From JBBRHH01 sp038222915 (GTDB lineage: Bacteria; Planctomycetota; Phycisphaerae; Tepidisphaerales; Tepidisphaeraceae): a stretch of 23,116 nucleotides of DNA. Where the stretch lies: positions 1 to 23,116 of the forward strand of contig JBBRHH010000021.1 in the NCBI GenBank assembly GCA_038222915.1. The letters run 5' to 3'. The notes under the pieces are model-generated. The model saw only the letters and a program-made list of their open reading frames with translations. It was not told the DNA's origin and ran no database searches. Both the position numbers and the translations under genes were made by a program. Shown here piece by piece: positions 1-8,667 of the stretch; the first letter of the stretch is position 1; each line of letters opens with the position of its first letter.

Positions 1-457
1 TCATGGTGTTGGCCTGCGCGGACGAGAGGAAGGCACGGATCATGCCGACGACGGTGCCCATCATGCCAAGAATGGGAGCGAGGCTGGCGGTTGTTGCCAG
101 CACCGTCAGATTGCGTTCAAGAAAGCTCATGACGTGAACGCCATGGTCTTCCATCGCCTGCACGATGCCCTGCTCGATCTCCTCGGGGCGCTTGCCGACC
201 TCTTCCAGAAAGATCAGTTTGCGCAGTCCGATGGCCAGCGTCTCGGCGACTGGACCGGCGGCACTTTCACATAACGCGGTTGCGCCCTCCAGGTCGCCCT
301 GGTCGAGCGCTTTGGAGACGCGGTCCAGAAGGTCGTCGGAATCGATGTTGGCCTTGCGGAGCGTAATCCAGCGCTCCAGCGTCACCGCCAGGCTGATGAT
401 CGAGCAGAGGGTGATGACCCAGAGTGCCCAACCGCCACGATTAATTAGATCAAGCAT
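1..457 (-). CDS. MotA/TolQ/ExbB-family proton channel subunit (partial)
   Basis: The gene is cut by the left edge, leaving 152 residues from an ATG at 457. Residues 8-27 form a first membrane helix. A charged cytoplasmic stretch follows, including the paired-acidic run EEVGKRPEEIEQGI. A second helix at about 117-141 carries the family signature (LAPILGMMGTVVGMIRAF), with the Gly/Thr-rich stretch that lines the channel in ExbB and TolQ. Family members are usually 200-250 residues, so the third helix lies outside the window. Such proteins form the proton-driven stator for TonB, Tol-Pal or gliding machines. A Shine-Dalgarno-like GAGGA lies about ten bases upstream of the start. The gene is 72 bases downstream of the SGNH hydrolase gene on the same strand and is probably the next gene of that operon. 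An exbD-like partner would be expected beyond position 1, but this cannot be seen. Family assignment is firm; which machine it powers is unknown. Confidence 0.9.
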   Translation of the reverse strand, partial: MLDLINRGGWALWVITLCSIISLAVTLERWITLRKANIDSDDLLDRVSKALDQGDLEGATALCESAAGPVAETLAIGLRKLIFLEEVGKRPEEIEQGIVQAMEDHGVHVMSFLERNLTVLATTASLAPILGMMGTVVGMIRAFLSSAQANTM

Positions 458-529
458 GAGTCATGTCCTCGCAGGCACCCGATGGTGCACTGCATTGGTT
501 GATACTGGAATCAAACCAGCGCGTTGCTG

Positions 530-1654
530 CTACCAGCGGTCGCTGTCCGTGACGCTCAGAAAGAATTCCCGCCCCGTCTCGATGACTACTGAATTGCTCC
601 CGGCCTTCAGCTCGACCGGGATTCGCTCGCGCCCCGCGTGCCAGCCGTTCCAGACGCCGCGATCGGGCTTGAAAATCAGCTGGCCATTCAGCCAGATGGA
701 TTGAAGCCCAGCGCCGGTGTTGATGTACGTTTTCCGCGCCGCCGGCGACTCGATTGTGGCGACGCCAATGAACAATCTTCCCGGCCCGACGATCTTATCC
801 AGGCCGACGACGAAACCGCGCTCCCGCTCGCTGTCGAGCCACCACTGTGTCTGCTTTTCCTGCACCGGGACGTGAACCGTCTTGAATCGATCGTCCACTT
901 TCACCGTCTGAACCGTCTGTCCATCCAAGGCGGCTTCTTTGTCGCCGGCGATACGGATCTGCCAGTCGCGCACCACGCCCGGCCAAAGTTCCAGCTTCAG
1001 CTTCTGCGGAAGCGGCACATCCTTATTGCCCAGCGCATCCAGCACGGCCCGGGCGATCAGTTGCTGCCCGGCGAAATTGGGATGGACGTGGTCTTCCTCC
1101 AACACTTCCGTGCCGCCGGTTCGGGCCTGCTGCATCAACGCGTTCACCTCGGCCACCTTCGCGCCGTACTTCTGAGCGATGCGATGGAGGATTGCGTTAT
1201 AATCTTCCAACTTTTTGTCGGCATCAGCATGCTTTGCGTCCAGCACGCTGGTGGTGAGGACGATCAACGGGATATGTTCTTTGGTCAATCGTTCGGCGAT
1301 GGCTGTGACGTCAGCGTCGTAATCCGCGTCGGGCACTTTGTGCAGCACGTCATTGATGCCCGCGCTGATCGTGACCAGCGTCGGATGATGAGCGAGGATG
1401 TCGCGATCAATACGCTTTCGCATATCGGCGGCTGTGTTGCCGCCGATGCCGGCGTTGATGCAAAGGGGGGCCGGTTTGCCGGCTTCTGTTAGAGCCTGAT
1501 GGATGAGTAGCGGATACGTGTTTCCGTCGGTGATGGAATCGCCCAGAAATACTATGCACCCGCGCGCGGGGCTGGTCGTCGGCGCAGCAAGAAGGGTTGG
1601 TGATGCGATCGCAATCCAAACAACAAAGCTAAACCACGCATTCCAACGACTCAA
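530..1654 (-). CDS. Secreted SGNH/GDSL-family hydrolase with C-terminal beta-sandwich
   Basis: This 374-residue protein starts with a TTG codon, chosen because a strong AAAGGAGA lies six bases upstream and no ATG fits. Residues 1-24 look like a signal peptide ending LLAAP. The catalytic domain (about 33-210) shows all SGNH blocks: GDSIT with nucleophile Ser40, the oxyanion Gly72 in GIGGN, Asn101 in SAGIND, and the Asp188-x-x-His191 pair in EDHVHP. It therefore has a complete active site for ester hydrolysis, probably of an acyl or acetyl ester on carbohydrate. The substrate cannot be read from the sequence. The remaining 150 residues look all-beta and contain an IWLNGQLIF...LKAGSNSVVI pattern also seen in the middle of the VCBS protein at 12585-14987. 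It sits 12 bases after the VCBS gene in the same operon. Confidence 0.9.
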   Translation of the reverse strand: MSRWNAWFSFVVWIAIASPTLLAAPTTSPARGCIVFLGDSITDGNTYPLLIHQALTEAGKPAPLCINAGIGGNTAADMRKRIDRDILAHHPTLVTISAGINDVLHKVPDADYDADVTAIAERLTKEHIPLIVLTTSVLDAKHADADKKLEDYNAILHRIAQKYGAKVAEVNALMQQARTGGTEVLEEDHVHPNFAGQQLIARAVLDALGNKDVPLPQKLKLELWPGVVRDWQIRIAGDKEAALDGQTVQTVKVDDRFKTVHVPVQEKQTQWWLDSERERGFVVGLDKIVGPGRLFIGVATIESPAARKTYINTGAGLQSIWLNGQLIFKPDRGVWNGWHAGRERIPVELKAGSNSVVIETGREFFLSVTDSDRW

Positions 1655-1660
1655 GTACTG

Positions 1661-1668
1661 TCTCCTTT
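1661..1668 (-). promoter_or_regulatory. Ribosome binding site deciding a TTG start
   Basis: On the minus strand this reads AAAGGAGA, six bases before the TTG at 1654. It overlaps the stop codon of the preceding VCBS gene (1667-1669), so translation of the SGNH hydrolase is probably coupled to that of the VCBS protein. Confidence 0.75.
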
Positions 1669-3115
1669 ACTTTGCTTCGACCGGGGCCTTCGAAGGCGGG
1701 TTGGCCGCCCCGTAAAGCGTCCCATCCTCAGTGAGTATCAGCAGGTCCTCGACCTTGTCGCCGCGCAGATCGGCACCGGCGAGTCGCGTTCCCGCGGTAA
1801 TCGGAAACGCAGGGCCCTTGAGCTCTTTTCCTGCATCTGGATTCGCGAAGTATGCACCAAAGCCGCGATTGACGAGCAGCAGGCTTGCCGTGGGCGAAAT
1901 AATCAGCAGATCCGGCTTGCCGTCACCGTTGGAATCTATTGAGACCAACTTGCCGCCGGCCAGCCAATTGGGCTTGGCCGCATTGTAGATTTCAAAGTTA
2001 TCGCCCGTGAGGCGGACAAAATCGGCCGCGGGTTCGTCGCTGATTCCGTAACGGGTGATGCCGCTTTCGCGCAACACGACGATATGGAGCAGCCCATCGT
2101 CACCGAAATCGCCCATAACGGCTGACAGTACGGGGTTTTTCTCATCCTTCCATAGTGGCTTGGCCGGTTTGACGATCCACGGTTTATCAGGGGCAACAGG
2201 ATTCTCAAAAACGAGCAGTTCGCCGTTGGTTTTCAGCGCCACGACATCGGCCTTTTTATCGCCGGTTACGTCGGCAATCGTAACAGCGACGAGATCCGTT
2301 TCTGCGGGGAGGTCGATTTTGGCGGTAGATGGTTTGAACTTGCCGCCGTCATTGAGGTAGAGCGTCTTGCCCACGAGGAGGTCGGGCTTGCCATCGCCGT
2401 TAACGTCGCCAACAGCGGTGATTGTTCCGCCGGTCATCGCGTCCTGAAGTGTGCTGAAACCTTTATCGGAGGAGGCAACATGCGCGCCGTCGGCAGCACC
2501 AACGACAAGGTCGGAGGTTTTTCCTCCAGTAACGTTGGCAGCCAGAAGAAAGGTGGGTTTCGTCAGCTTTACCTTGGTGAGTTCCTTGACGCCGCCGGTG
2601 AAAACCTTTTCGTCATAGCTATCGACAAGGGGAGATTTTCCGTCGGCCGCCTTGATCTCGCTCGCTATGCGAACCACGGCAATTGTCCGGCCTGGAAAGC
2701 ACTTTTTGCCCGCAAATTCGCCGGTCGCGCGATAGGCCGGTGGATTGGATTTCTCAACCGGCTGGGCAAGGAGCCACGTATCAGCAATGTTGACGAGGTT
2801 CTGACGACCGCCCTTTTTGGACACAAAGATGACGACGGGCTGCTGCACGGCGATCTTCGACATGATCTCGGCCGGCTTCTCGATCACAACCCGGAACGTT
2901 TTGCCGGCCGTTTCGCCCTTGAAAGTCTCGGTCACTTCCACGACCACGATGCGCTTCTCAACGTCAACGACAGATACCTTCCCTGCCGATACTTCGCCTG
3001 CGGACTTGAATTGATCGCGTAGCGCAAACGGCACATTGAATAGTGCAATCGCGTGAGAGGCCAGCAGTGCCATCATGCCAAGAAAAACTATCAATACTAA
3101 GACCTGCAACTTCAT
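1667..3115 (-). CDS. Secreted VCBS/FG-GAP repeat protein
   Basis: The reading frame is open from a TTG at 3151, with ATGs at 3139, 3133 and 3115. I prefer 3115 because AAAAGG lies eight bases upstream and it gives a compact signal peptide (MKLQVLVLIVFLGMMALL); 3133 is nearly as good. From 3115 the protein has 482 residues. After the signal comes a domain of about 130 residues rich in beta strands that resembles the N-terminal domain of the protein at 12585-14987. Four or five FG-GAP-type blades follow, with acidic calcium-loop motifs such as DVNGDGKPDLL, DVTGDKKADVV and DSNGDGKPDLL. Such propellers bind ligands or partner proteins in the envelope. The gene lies downstream of the large fusion gene with the SGNH gene 12 bases further on. 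No enzyme motif is seen. Confidence 0.88.
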   Translation of the reverse strand: MKLQVLVLIVFLGMMALLASHAIALFNVPFALRDQFKSAGEVSAGKVSVVDVEKRIVVVEVTETFKGETAGKTFRVVIEKPAEIMSKIAVQQPVVIFVSKKGGRQNLVNIADTWLLAQPVEKSNPPAYRATGEFAGKKCFPGRTIAVVRIASEIKAADGKSPLVDSYDEKVFTGGVKELTKVKLTKPTFLLAANVTGGKTSDLVVGAADGAHVASSDKGFSTLQDAMTGGTITAVGDVNGDGKPDLLVGKTLYLNDGGKFKPSTAKIDLPAETDLVAVTIADVTGDKKADVVALKTNGELLVFENPVAPDKPWIVKPAKPLWKDEKNPVLSAVMGDFGDDGLLHIVVLRESGITRYGISDEPAADFVRLTGDNFEIYNAAKPNWLAGGKLVSIDSNGDGKPDLLIISPTASLLLVNRGFGAYFANPDAGKELKGPAFPITAGTRLAGADLRGDKVEDLLILTEDGTLYGAANPPSKAPVEAK

Positions 3116-3163
3116 GAATCGTGCCTTTTCCATAGTCATTTCAATCCGCAAATTGACATCGCC

Positions 3164-6100
3164 TTATGCAACCTTTAACAGCCATCGCAGCCCAAACATG
3201 ATGGGCAGATACGCAAGCAAATAGATCATCAACCAATCCGCCGGCCACCACCATCGATGCTCTGAATCTGAGGGCTTGATATGGCTTAGTGCCGGCCACA
3301 ACTCCGGTGGATGACCCTCCATCGGTTTGTAAACCAGCTTTACCGATTTCAGCGGCGACTTCGCGTCCCCTTCGACTTCCTTGGCCGCAGGCGGATACGT
3401 ATCACCAAGCACTACGTACGCGGTAATTGGCGCAACATCCGGCGCTGAAACAGTCACCGGAAATCGCCCGGCCTTGCCCGCATCAGGGCCCAGTTGCCAA
3501 ACCAGCGACTGCGGCGGCAGGCCGGCATTAATGTAGTTCTGAAGTTCGGCAGTCTTCTGGGCTCGTGCCTCCTGAGCCGCCTCCACCACATCCCAGGGCA
3601 TCGCCGACAGGTCGGTCGGCTTTTGATACTCGGCCTGAATACGCTCCAGCGTTTCACGAATTGGGGCTAGTGTGCGGGTTGTGTTTGTCACATTGAACCC
3701 GGGGCCGGCACTGATTGTGATTGGTTGACGAAAGTCGCTGTCGATCGTCGCCACAAGCTCAACCGGCCTTCCCGGCGCGGCGTTCCACGATGTCGGATCG
3801 ATCCGCGCCGGCAGCCAGTAAAAGGTCATTACCATTGGCCCGAGCAGAATCGCCAGAGGCAGCATCGCCGCTGCAAACACCCGCGTCTGCACCGGTCCTG
3901 CCAGCGCCATCATCGCGAGCCGGCGCGGCGAGCCGGCGGGCAATTCCGATGCGCGGCTGGAGAGAATGGCCGCCCGTCGTTTGGCTTCCACGAGCCGAGT
4001 GTTGTCGGTCAGGTGCCATTGAAGCAGCATGGTCAACGCGGCCAGGCCTCCTGCGACAATCGCCACCGTTGCCGGCTTGCCAAACAGGCGGACTACAGGC
4101 CAGAGGAAAAAGTCCAGGATGGCCAGAGAGGGACCGTAAACCCAGTTCTCCGGAAGAAGGAAGATTCCAAGAAGGTACACGCCCCAGACCACGAGGCAGA
4201 TGTTGCGGAGCTTGGCGGCCGATCGCTCTCGCTGGCTTGCGATGGGTGGAACCAGCTTCGGCGAGATGCGCGTGTCGTCCGGATTTACTTTCTTTGGCGT
4301 GGGTACGGCCGACTCATATTCCAGGGCGTCAGAAGGCAAAACCGCGGAGGCGTTTGGATCCGCAACTCGGCTCACCGCGCCGTTGCGTCCATCAACGCCG
4401 ATGACCTCGCCGTCCTTGAACAACGACGTTGCGCCGGGAACGACTACGGCCGGAATGTTCATCTCCCGCGCCACGACCGCGCCATGGGAGAGAGTGCCGC
4501 CGCATTCGAGCACCAGGCCGGCCGCGTTTACGAATAACGGTGTCCAGCCCGGATCAGTCGACGGGCAAACCAGGACGTACCCTTTGCCAAGGTCGCCGGC
4601 CTCCTGCGGACTAAAGACGATCCGCGCCGGACCGGTCGCCGATCCCGAAGAAATCGCCAGCCCGGAATGCGACGCCTTCGATTCAATCTTTGGCGGCTCG
4701 CCCAAAGCATCGATCCCCGCTTCTTCCACGACAAATGGAAGCACGAGGCGCTTTTCCGCGCGAAACAGTTTTTTCCTTTCGCCCAGCAGATGGTGCGGCG
4801 CGAATCCAACTTTCACGGCATCGAACAATTCTTCCTGCGAAAGTTGGAACACGTCAGCGCCTATTTCCAGACGCCGCCCCATTTCAAGCGCCAGATCGCG
4901 CAGCAGATCGTACCCCAGCATCAGGTAGTATTTACCGTCTTCGCGAAACACCAGGTAGCGGCGGGCGCGGTCGATGCGGTCATTGAGCTCAGCGGCATCG
5001 TGCCGGCTTAGCTTTGCCCGCAATGCTTCTACACGGGCCGCGGTAGCTTTTACGCGATCCTCATGAAGCTTTGCGGGGTCAGCGCCGTCTTTTAATCGCC
5101 CGGCCATGGACAAAAGTTCCGGCTGTTGTTCGCGCCAGCGGGGTGTCGCCAGATCGAACTCGGCTGGAGCCCGATGGCCGAATTCTTCCAGCCATCGCTC
5201 GGACGTCACAACGCCCTTGGCCAGTTTGTACATTTCCGCGTTCGCACGCAGTGTCTTGTCGGGTGTCTGCCCCGACGCGAGCGCGGAGGCCAGGACGTCG
5301 GCGTCCTCATCCCAGAAATGCTCCTGCAGAAACGTCTTTAGCTCCGCCAGCGCCATTCCGCCGATCAGGCTTGGGAAAAGCGATTGCGGCGCAAACTCAC
5401 CCAGAACCCGCTGCTCACGCTCGTGCCACAGATCGATCAGTTCCTGTGTCGAAAGCGCTGGCAGATCGCGTTTCTTTTCCTGGCGGCACCACTCCACAAA
5501 TGCCGGGATCAACTTGCCGCTCAGTTCGCGGTCAAACGTCTGCGCCATCTCCTGGAGCTTCGCATTCACCGCGCCAACCCGCCGGCCGGCGGCCATTCGC
5601 GCCGTCATGGATCCCGCTGGAATCGTCGGCGGCGATTGCGATGCATCTGGATCATTCCGAACGTGCTCGAGGTCGTACTTGAACGGATACGCCTCGAAAA
5701 ACATTTCCGACGCCAGCGACAAATCCATGTACAGCTTGCCGCCGATGCGTTCCAGAAATCCGTCGCGGGAAACTTTGTCGGACGGCTCAAACCCGGCCAT
5801 CTTGTACATCTCGCCGAACCCGCCCGCCCCGGACATGAACCGCTTGATTACGCTCCATGTCAGCGGCGTCGGATGCGGGAGCGTCTCGCCGATGTTGTGC
5901 TGAACCCAGGGACCGCGCCCCTCCGCGATCCATTGCCGCAACGTGGCCCGCGTCGATTGCAGGAGCTGCTCATAAGCCTCGGCGTCCGCGAGCGTGGTAA
6001 TCGGACGCGACTGCAGAACGAAAAGCTCGCCCTTGTAAATCGCCCATTCGAGATCCTGCGGCGCGCCAAAATGATCGGCGGCCCGGCGTCCGATTTCCCA

Positions 6101-6829
6101 TAGCTTTTCAACATCCGCCGATCGCACACACGGCAAGCGCCGCCGCGATTCTTCAACCGGCTGTTCCTGGCCGTCTTCAGGCCTGACCAGAATCTTCTTG
6201 TCCGCAATGGTGGCGTGAATCACCCTGCCCGTCGCGCGATCGAGCCGAAGAATGTCCGGCTGCACGATGCCCGATACCACCGATTCGCCCAACCCCCAGC
6301 TTGCTTCAATCAGCATTTCCTGCCGCGAGCCGCTCTGTGGATTGGCGCTGAATAACACGCCCGCAACATCGGCCGGAACCAGCCGCTGAACAACAACGGC
6401 CATTGCCACCAGCGCAATATCAATCCCATGCTCGGACAAGTACGCCCGCGTCCTCGGACTATCCAGGCTCGCCCAGCAACATTGGACCGCGTTGAGCAGG
6501 CTCTCTTCGTCACATACATCAAGAAATGTTTCGTACTGCCCCGCCATGGAGGCCTGGGCCATGTCTTCGGCGGTTGCGCTGGATCGGACGGCCACCCGTC
6601 CGCCGCCAATGGCGCGGTAGGCGCTGCGAATCTGTTCTCCGAGTCCGTTGACCCCCTGCCGCAGGTCATTGCCGCGCGCGTGACGATAGCCATCGGTCGT
6701 CACCACGAATCCGCCCGGCACTGGGAAGCCAGCCCGGATGAGGATGCCAAGATTGACGGCCTTGCCCCCGGCGACCGCCTTGTCGCGGCACTCTGAAAGC
6801 TGTTGGACCACTTCAACGGCGACGCTCAT
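3164..6829 (-). CDS. RPH/PEP-synthase-like protein fused to an EMC3/DUF106-like membrane module
   Basis: This protein has 1221 residues. Residues 15-280 are a PPDK-type ATP-binding domain (GGKAVNLG, AVRSSATAED, GVLFSANP, then DLEWAIYKGELFVLQSRPIT). Residues 300-700 match the large middle domain of rifampin-phosphotransferase-like proteins (TPLTWSVIKRFM, GGKLYMDLS). Residues 740-815 are the swivelling phosphohistidine domain, with His782 in GGTLSHGAVVARE. The TIM-barrel PEP/pyruvate domain of PPDK and PEP synthase is absent. About 360 extra residues follow: hydrophobic helices at about 876-893, 905-938 and 985-1006, a basic helical linker (EAKRRAAILSSRA), an extracytoplasmic-looking beta region of about 185 residues, and a last helix at 1197-1217 ending RWLLKVA. 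That layout recalls EMC3/DUF106 proteins of the Oxa1/YidC superfamily with an inserted domain. The start overlaps the stop of the upstream propeller gene (ATGA). The soluble half is firm; the membrane-half assignment is an inference, and the substrate is unknown. Confidence 0.85.
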   Translation of the reverse strand: MSVAVEVVQQLSECRDKAVAGGKAVNLGILIRAGFPVPGGFVVTTDGYRHARGNDLRQGVNGLGEQIRSAYRAIGGGRVAVRSSATAEDMAQASMAGQYETFLDVCDEESLLNAVQCCWASLDSPRTRAYLSEHGIDIALVAMAVVVQRLVPADVAGVLFSANPQSGSRQEMLIEASWGLGESVVSGIVQPDILRLDRATGRVIHATIADKKILVRPEDGQEQPVEESRRRLPCVRSADVEKLWEIGRRAADHFGAPQDLEWAIYKGELFVLQSRPITTLADAEAYEQLLQSTRATLRQWIAEGRGPWVQHNIGETLPHPTPLTWSVIKRFMSGAGGFGEMYKMAGFEPSDKVSRDGFLERIGGKLYMDLSLASEMFFEAYPFKYDLEHVRNDPDASQSPPTIPAGSMTARMAAGRRVGAVNAKLQEMAQTFDRELSGKLIPAFVEWCRQEKKRDLPALSTQELIDLWHEREQRVLGEFAPQSLFPSLIGGMALAELKTFLQEHFWDEDADVLASALASGQTPDKTLRANAEMYKLAKGVVTSERWLEEFGHRAPAEFDLATPRWREQQPELLSMAGRLKDGADPAKLHEDRVKATAARVEALRAKLSRHDAAELNDRIDRARRYLVFREDGKYYLMLGYDLLRDLALEMGRRLEIGADVFQLSQEELFDAVKVGFAPHHLLGERKKLFRAEKRLVLPFVVEEAGIDALGEPPKIESKASHSGLAISSGSATGPARIVFSPQEAGDLGKGYVLVCPSTDPGWTPLFVNAAGLVLECGGTLSHGAVVAREMNIPAVVVPGATSLFKDGEVIGVDGRNGAVSRVADPNASAVLPSDALEYESAVPTPKKVNPDDTRISPKLVPPIASQRERSAAKLRNICLVVWGVYLLGIFLLPENWVYGPSLAILDFFLWPVVRLFGKPATVAIVAGGLAALTMLLQWHLTDNTRLVEAKRRAAILSSRASELPAGSPRRLAMMALAGPVQTRVFAAAMLPLAILLGPMVMTFYWLPARIDPTSWNAAPGRPVELVATIDSDFRQPITISAGPGFNVTNTTRTLAPIRETLERIQAEYQKPTDLSAMPWDVVEAAQEARAQKTAELQNYINAGLPPQSLVWQLGPDAGKAGRFPVTVSAPDVAPITAYVVLGDTYPPAAKEVEGDAKSPLKSVKLVYKPMEGHPPELWPALSHIKPSDSEHRWWWPADWLMIYLLAYLPIMFGLRWLLKVA

Positions 6830-8436
6830 TGTCCAACCTTCCCGCCGACAAAGCAGCGAAGTCCGCCGGTCTCGCTGCCGACATACAACCGACCGCCCGC
6901 AATGAGCGGCGAACTCAGGCTCAGGCCCATTTCCGCGGGCTTGCTCTGGTCATTCAACTGGTGCTTCTCGATCACTGTTCCGTCCTTCAAGTCGAGCACT
7001 GCGAGGAAGCCGTCTTTGCTCACGGCATAGACGTAATTGCCCGCAAGCGCTGGCCCGGCCAGTGCAGGGGACTTGTCGCTCACCCGCTGCCGCCACAAGA
7101 TCGCCCCATCGGCCTGGTTCAACGCGATCACTTCGCCGCTCCGCACCGGGCAGATCAACTTACCGTCGCGCGCCGCGATTGCGCCAAGCACGGCATCGCC
7201 CATGTCAGCCCGCCATTTTTCCTTGCCCGTCCTGGCATCCAGCGCGAGCACAAGCCCGGCCGGGTGCGGGTTGGTTACGACATAATCACTGTTCCCGGCC
7301 CCGACGAGCACGAGGTCGCCCACCAGCGTAATTGCGCCCGTGACAGGATAAGGAGATTCGGTTCTCCAAAGAATCCGCGACAATTTCTTTTCGGAAAGTT
7401 CGTCGTCGGTCTGGCTGCGGATCGCCACAACCGCATTGCCGTTGAAGCCGCTGCCAATGTATACCGTGCCGTCTTCGCCAATTGCTGGTGAACTCTCGGG
7501 GTCATTCACCTGACAACGCCAAAGTTCCTTGCCGTCGGAGATTCTCACCGCCAGCACAAATCCAGGATTACCGACCGCCTTGTGCGCCGCATCCTCAATC
7601 GCTCCGACCCCGGCAACCACCATGTCGCCGGAGATCGCGGGGGAAGACTCAATATGGAGCGGCGTCTTCACACGCCAGTGCAGCTTGCCCTGCGGATTTC
7701 CCGAATTTGCTTCGTAGCACAACAGGTCGCTGTCCTTGTCATCATGCAAGCCCTGTCCGATGACGACGTACTTGCCATCCTTCGTCACCGCCGGGGAGCT
7801 GAAGAAGGCCTTGAGTTGTTCGTCGTCAATCTTCTCGGCTTTCCAGATTTGCTTCCCGGTTACGGCGTCGAGGCAGAACAAAGCCCCGCTGACGCTTGCA
7901 ACATCCTTAACGGCATAGGCGGCATAAACCCGATCGCCGCGAACGAGGGGCGAGGACAAAAACCACGCATCTTCTTCGTCGTATTTCCACAAGGGCGCCA
8001 GCTTGATCGGTGCAGGACCGCCATCGCAGCCGCAACGCCCAGAGTCGAAGCGAAAGCCGATGGCGTGATCTGGAACAGCGGCCGACTTCCCCGCCCCCAT
8101 GATCAGCGGCAACCCGGCCTTCTCGCGCTCCAGGGCATCAACCGCGTATTTTGCCCAGTCAGTCACCGGTCGCACCGGCGCACTCGCCTTCATTGCGCGT
8201 GCACTCGCGGGGCGGCCACTCATCAGAACAATAACCAGAACGATCCCCGCGACGGCGACCAGCCCACTTATCCCAGCCGTCAAAGGGCGTCGCTGGCAGG
8301 CCCTGACAAGCTCCTTTGGCTTGAACAACACCGCCAGGACACTCGTAAGTCCTGCAACCAGTGCCGGCAACAGGGCTGTTCCGGCATTGACAAAAATGGG
8401 CACAACGGCCAGTGAATCTGCGTTGGGGTCTATCAT
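6826..8436 (-). CDS. Membrane-anchored PQQ-like beta-propeller protein
   Basis: This 536-residue protein has no cleavable signal. It has two hydrophobic segments instead, at about residues 9-37 and 53-72, which would form an N-terminal hairpin or place the C-terminal part across the membrane. A linker contains a CxC pair (Cys135 and Cys137 in RCGCDGG). From about 145 to the end it carries repeated PQQ-like blades with the usual tryptophan-bearing strands: GKQIWKAEK, GKLHWRVKT, GKELWRCQV, GKEKWRADM, GAILWRQRV. No PQQ-dependent dehydrogenase active site is obvious, so it is more likely a scaffold or assembly protein than a quinoprotein enzyme. It is the first gene of the minus-strand operon and overlaps the next by four bases, implying tight co-translation with the phosphotransferase-like fusion protein. 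The Shine-Dalgarno signal is weak. Confidence 0.88.
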   Translation of the reverse strand: MIDPNADSLAVVPIFVNAGTALLPALVAGLTSVLAVLFKPKELVRACQRRPLTAGISGLVAVAGIVLVIVLMSGRPASARAMKASAPVRPVTDWAKYAVDALEREKAGLPLIMGAGKSAAVPDHAIGFRFDSGRCGCDGGPAPIKLAPLWKYDEEDAWFLSSPLVRGDRVYAAYAVKDVASVSGALFCLDAVTGKQIWKAEKIDDEQLKAFFSSPAVTKDGKYVVIGQGLHDDKDSDLLCYEANSGNPQGKLHWRVKTPLHIESSPAISGDMVVAGVGAIEDAAHKAVGNPGFVLAVRISDGKELWRCQVNDPESSPAIGEDGTVYIGSGFNGNAVVAIRSQTDDELSEKKLSRILWRTESPYPVTGAITLVGDLVLVGAGNSDYVVTNPHPAGLVLALDARTGKEKWRADMGDAVLGAIAARDGKLICPVRSGEVIALNQADGAILWRQRVSDKSPALAGPALAGNYVYAVSKDGFLAVLDLKDGTVIEKHQLNDQSKPAEMGLSLSSPLIAGGRLYVGSETGGLRCFVGGKVGQ

Positions 8437-8503
8437 CGGAGAGTCAAATCTTCGCGCCTAATCACAAATGTTTCAACAACATCCGCACAAAGGGAATCGT
8501 AGT

Positions 8504-8513
8504 TTGTATACAA
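8504..8513. promoter_or_regulatory. Palindrome TTGTATACAA in the divergent intergenic region
   Basis: This perfect 10-base palindrome lies between the divergent operons starting at 8436 and 8668. It is a possible operator but could be chance. The 231-base gap holds no convincing promoter that I can define by eye. Confidence 0.3.
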
Positions 8514-8533
8514 GTTCACCGGGACGGCTGTTG

Positions 8534-8547
8534 CTGAATGGATTCAG
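8534..8547. promoter_or_regulatory. Inverted repeat CTGAAT-GG-ATTCAG in the divergent intergenic region
   Basis: Perfect six-base arms are separated by two bases, 30 bases from the palindrome at 8504-8513. The location between two related divergent operons makes a regulator binding site plausible, but this is unproven. Confidence 0.35.
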
Positions 8548-8667
8548 TCAATATCGTCATGCGAAAGACACCAGAACTTTTTCGGGCTTAACTCCTCGCA
8601 ATCACTGCCGGAAATGTATACCGTCAACGGAATTACTTCGCGACCCCACGGTCATTTGGAGACATTG

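Noticed and set aside
638..1492. Open frame of 284 codons on the plus strand opposite the SGNH hydrolase
   Set aside because: It mirrors codon usage of the minus-strand gene, whose catalytic blocks are all intact; no independent evidence of coding.
3164..6829. Calling this gene PEP synthase or PPDK
   Set aside because: The C-terminal TIM-barrel PEP/pyruvate domain is absent, so the metabolic enzyme names do not fit.
8614..8667. Upstream ATG for the TPR protein
   Set aside because: No ribosome site precedes it, and it would put 18 polar residues ahead of a good signal peptide.
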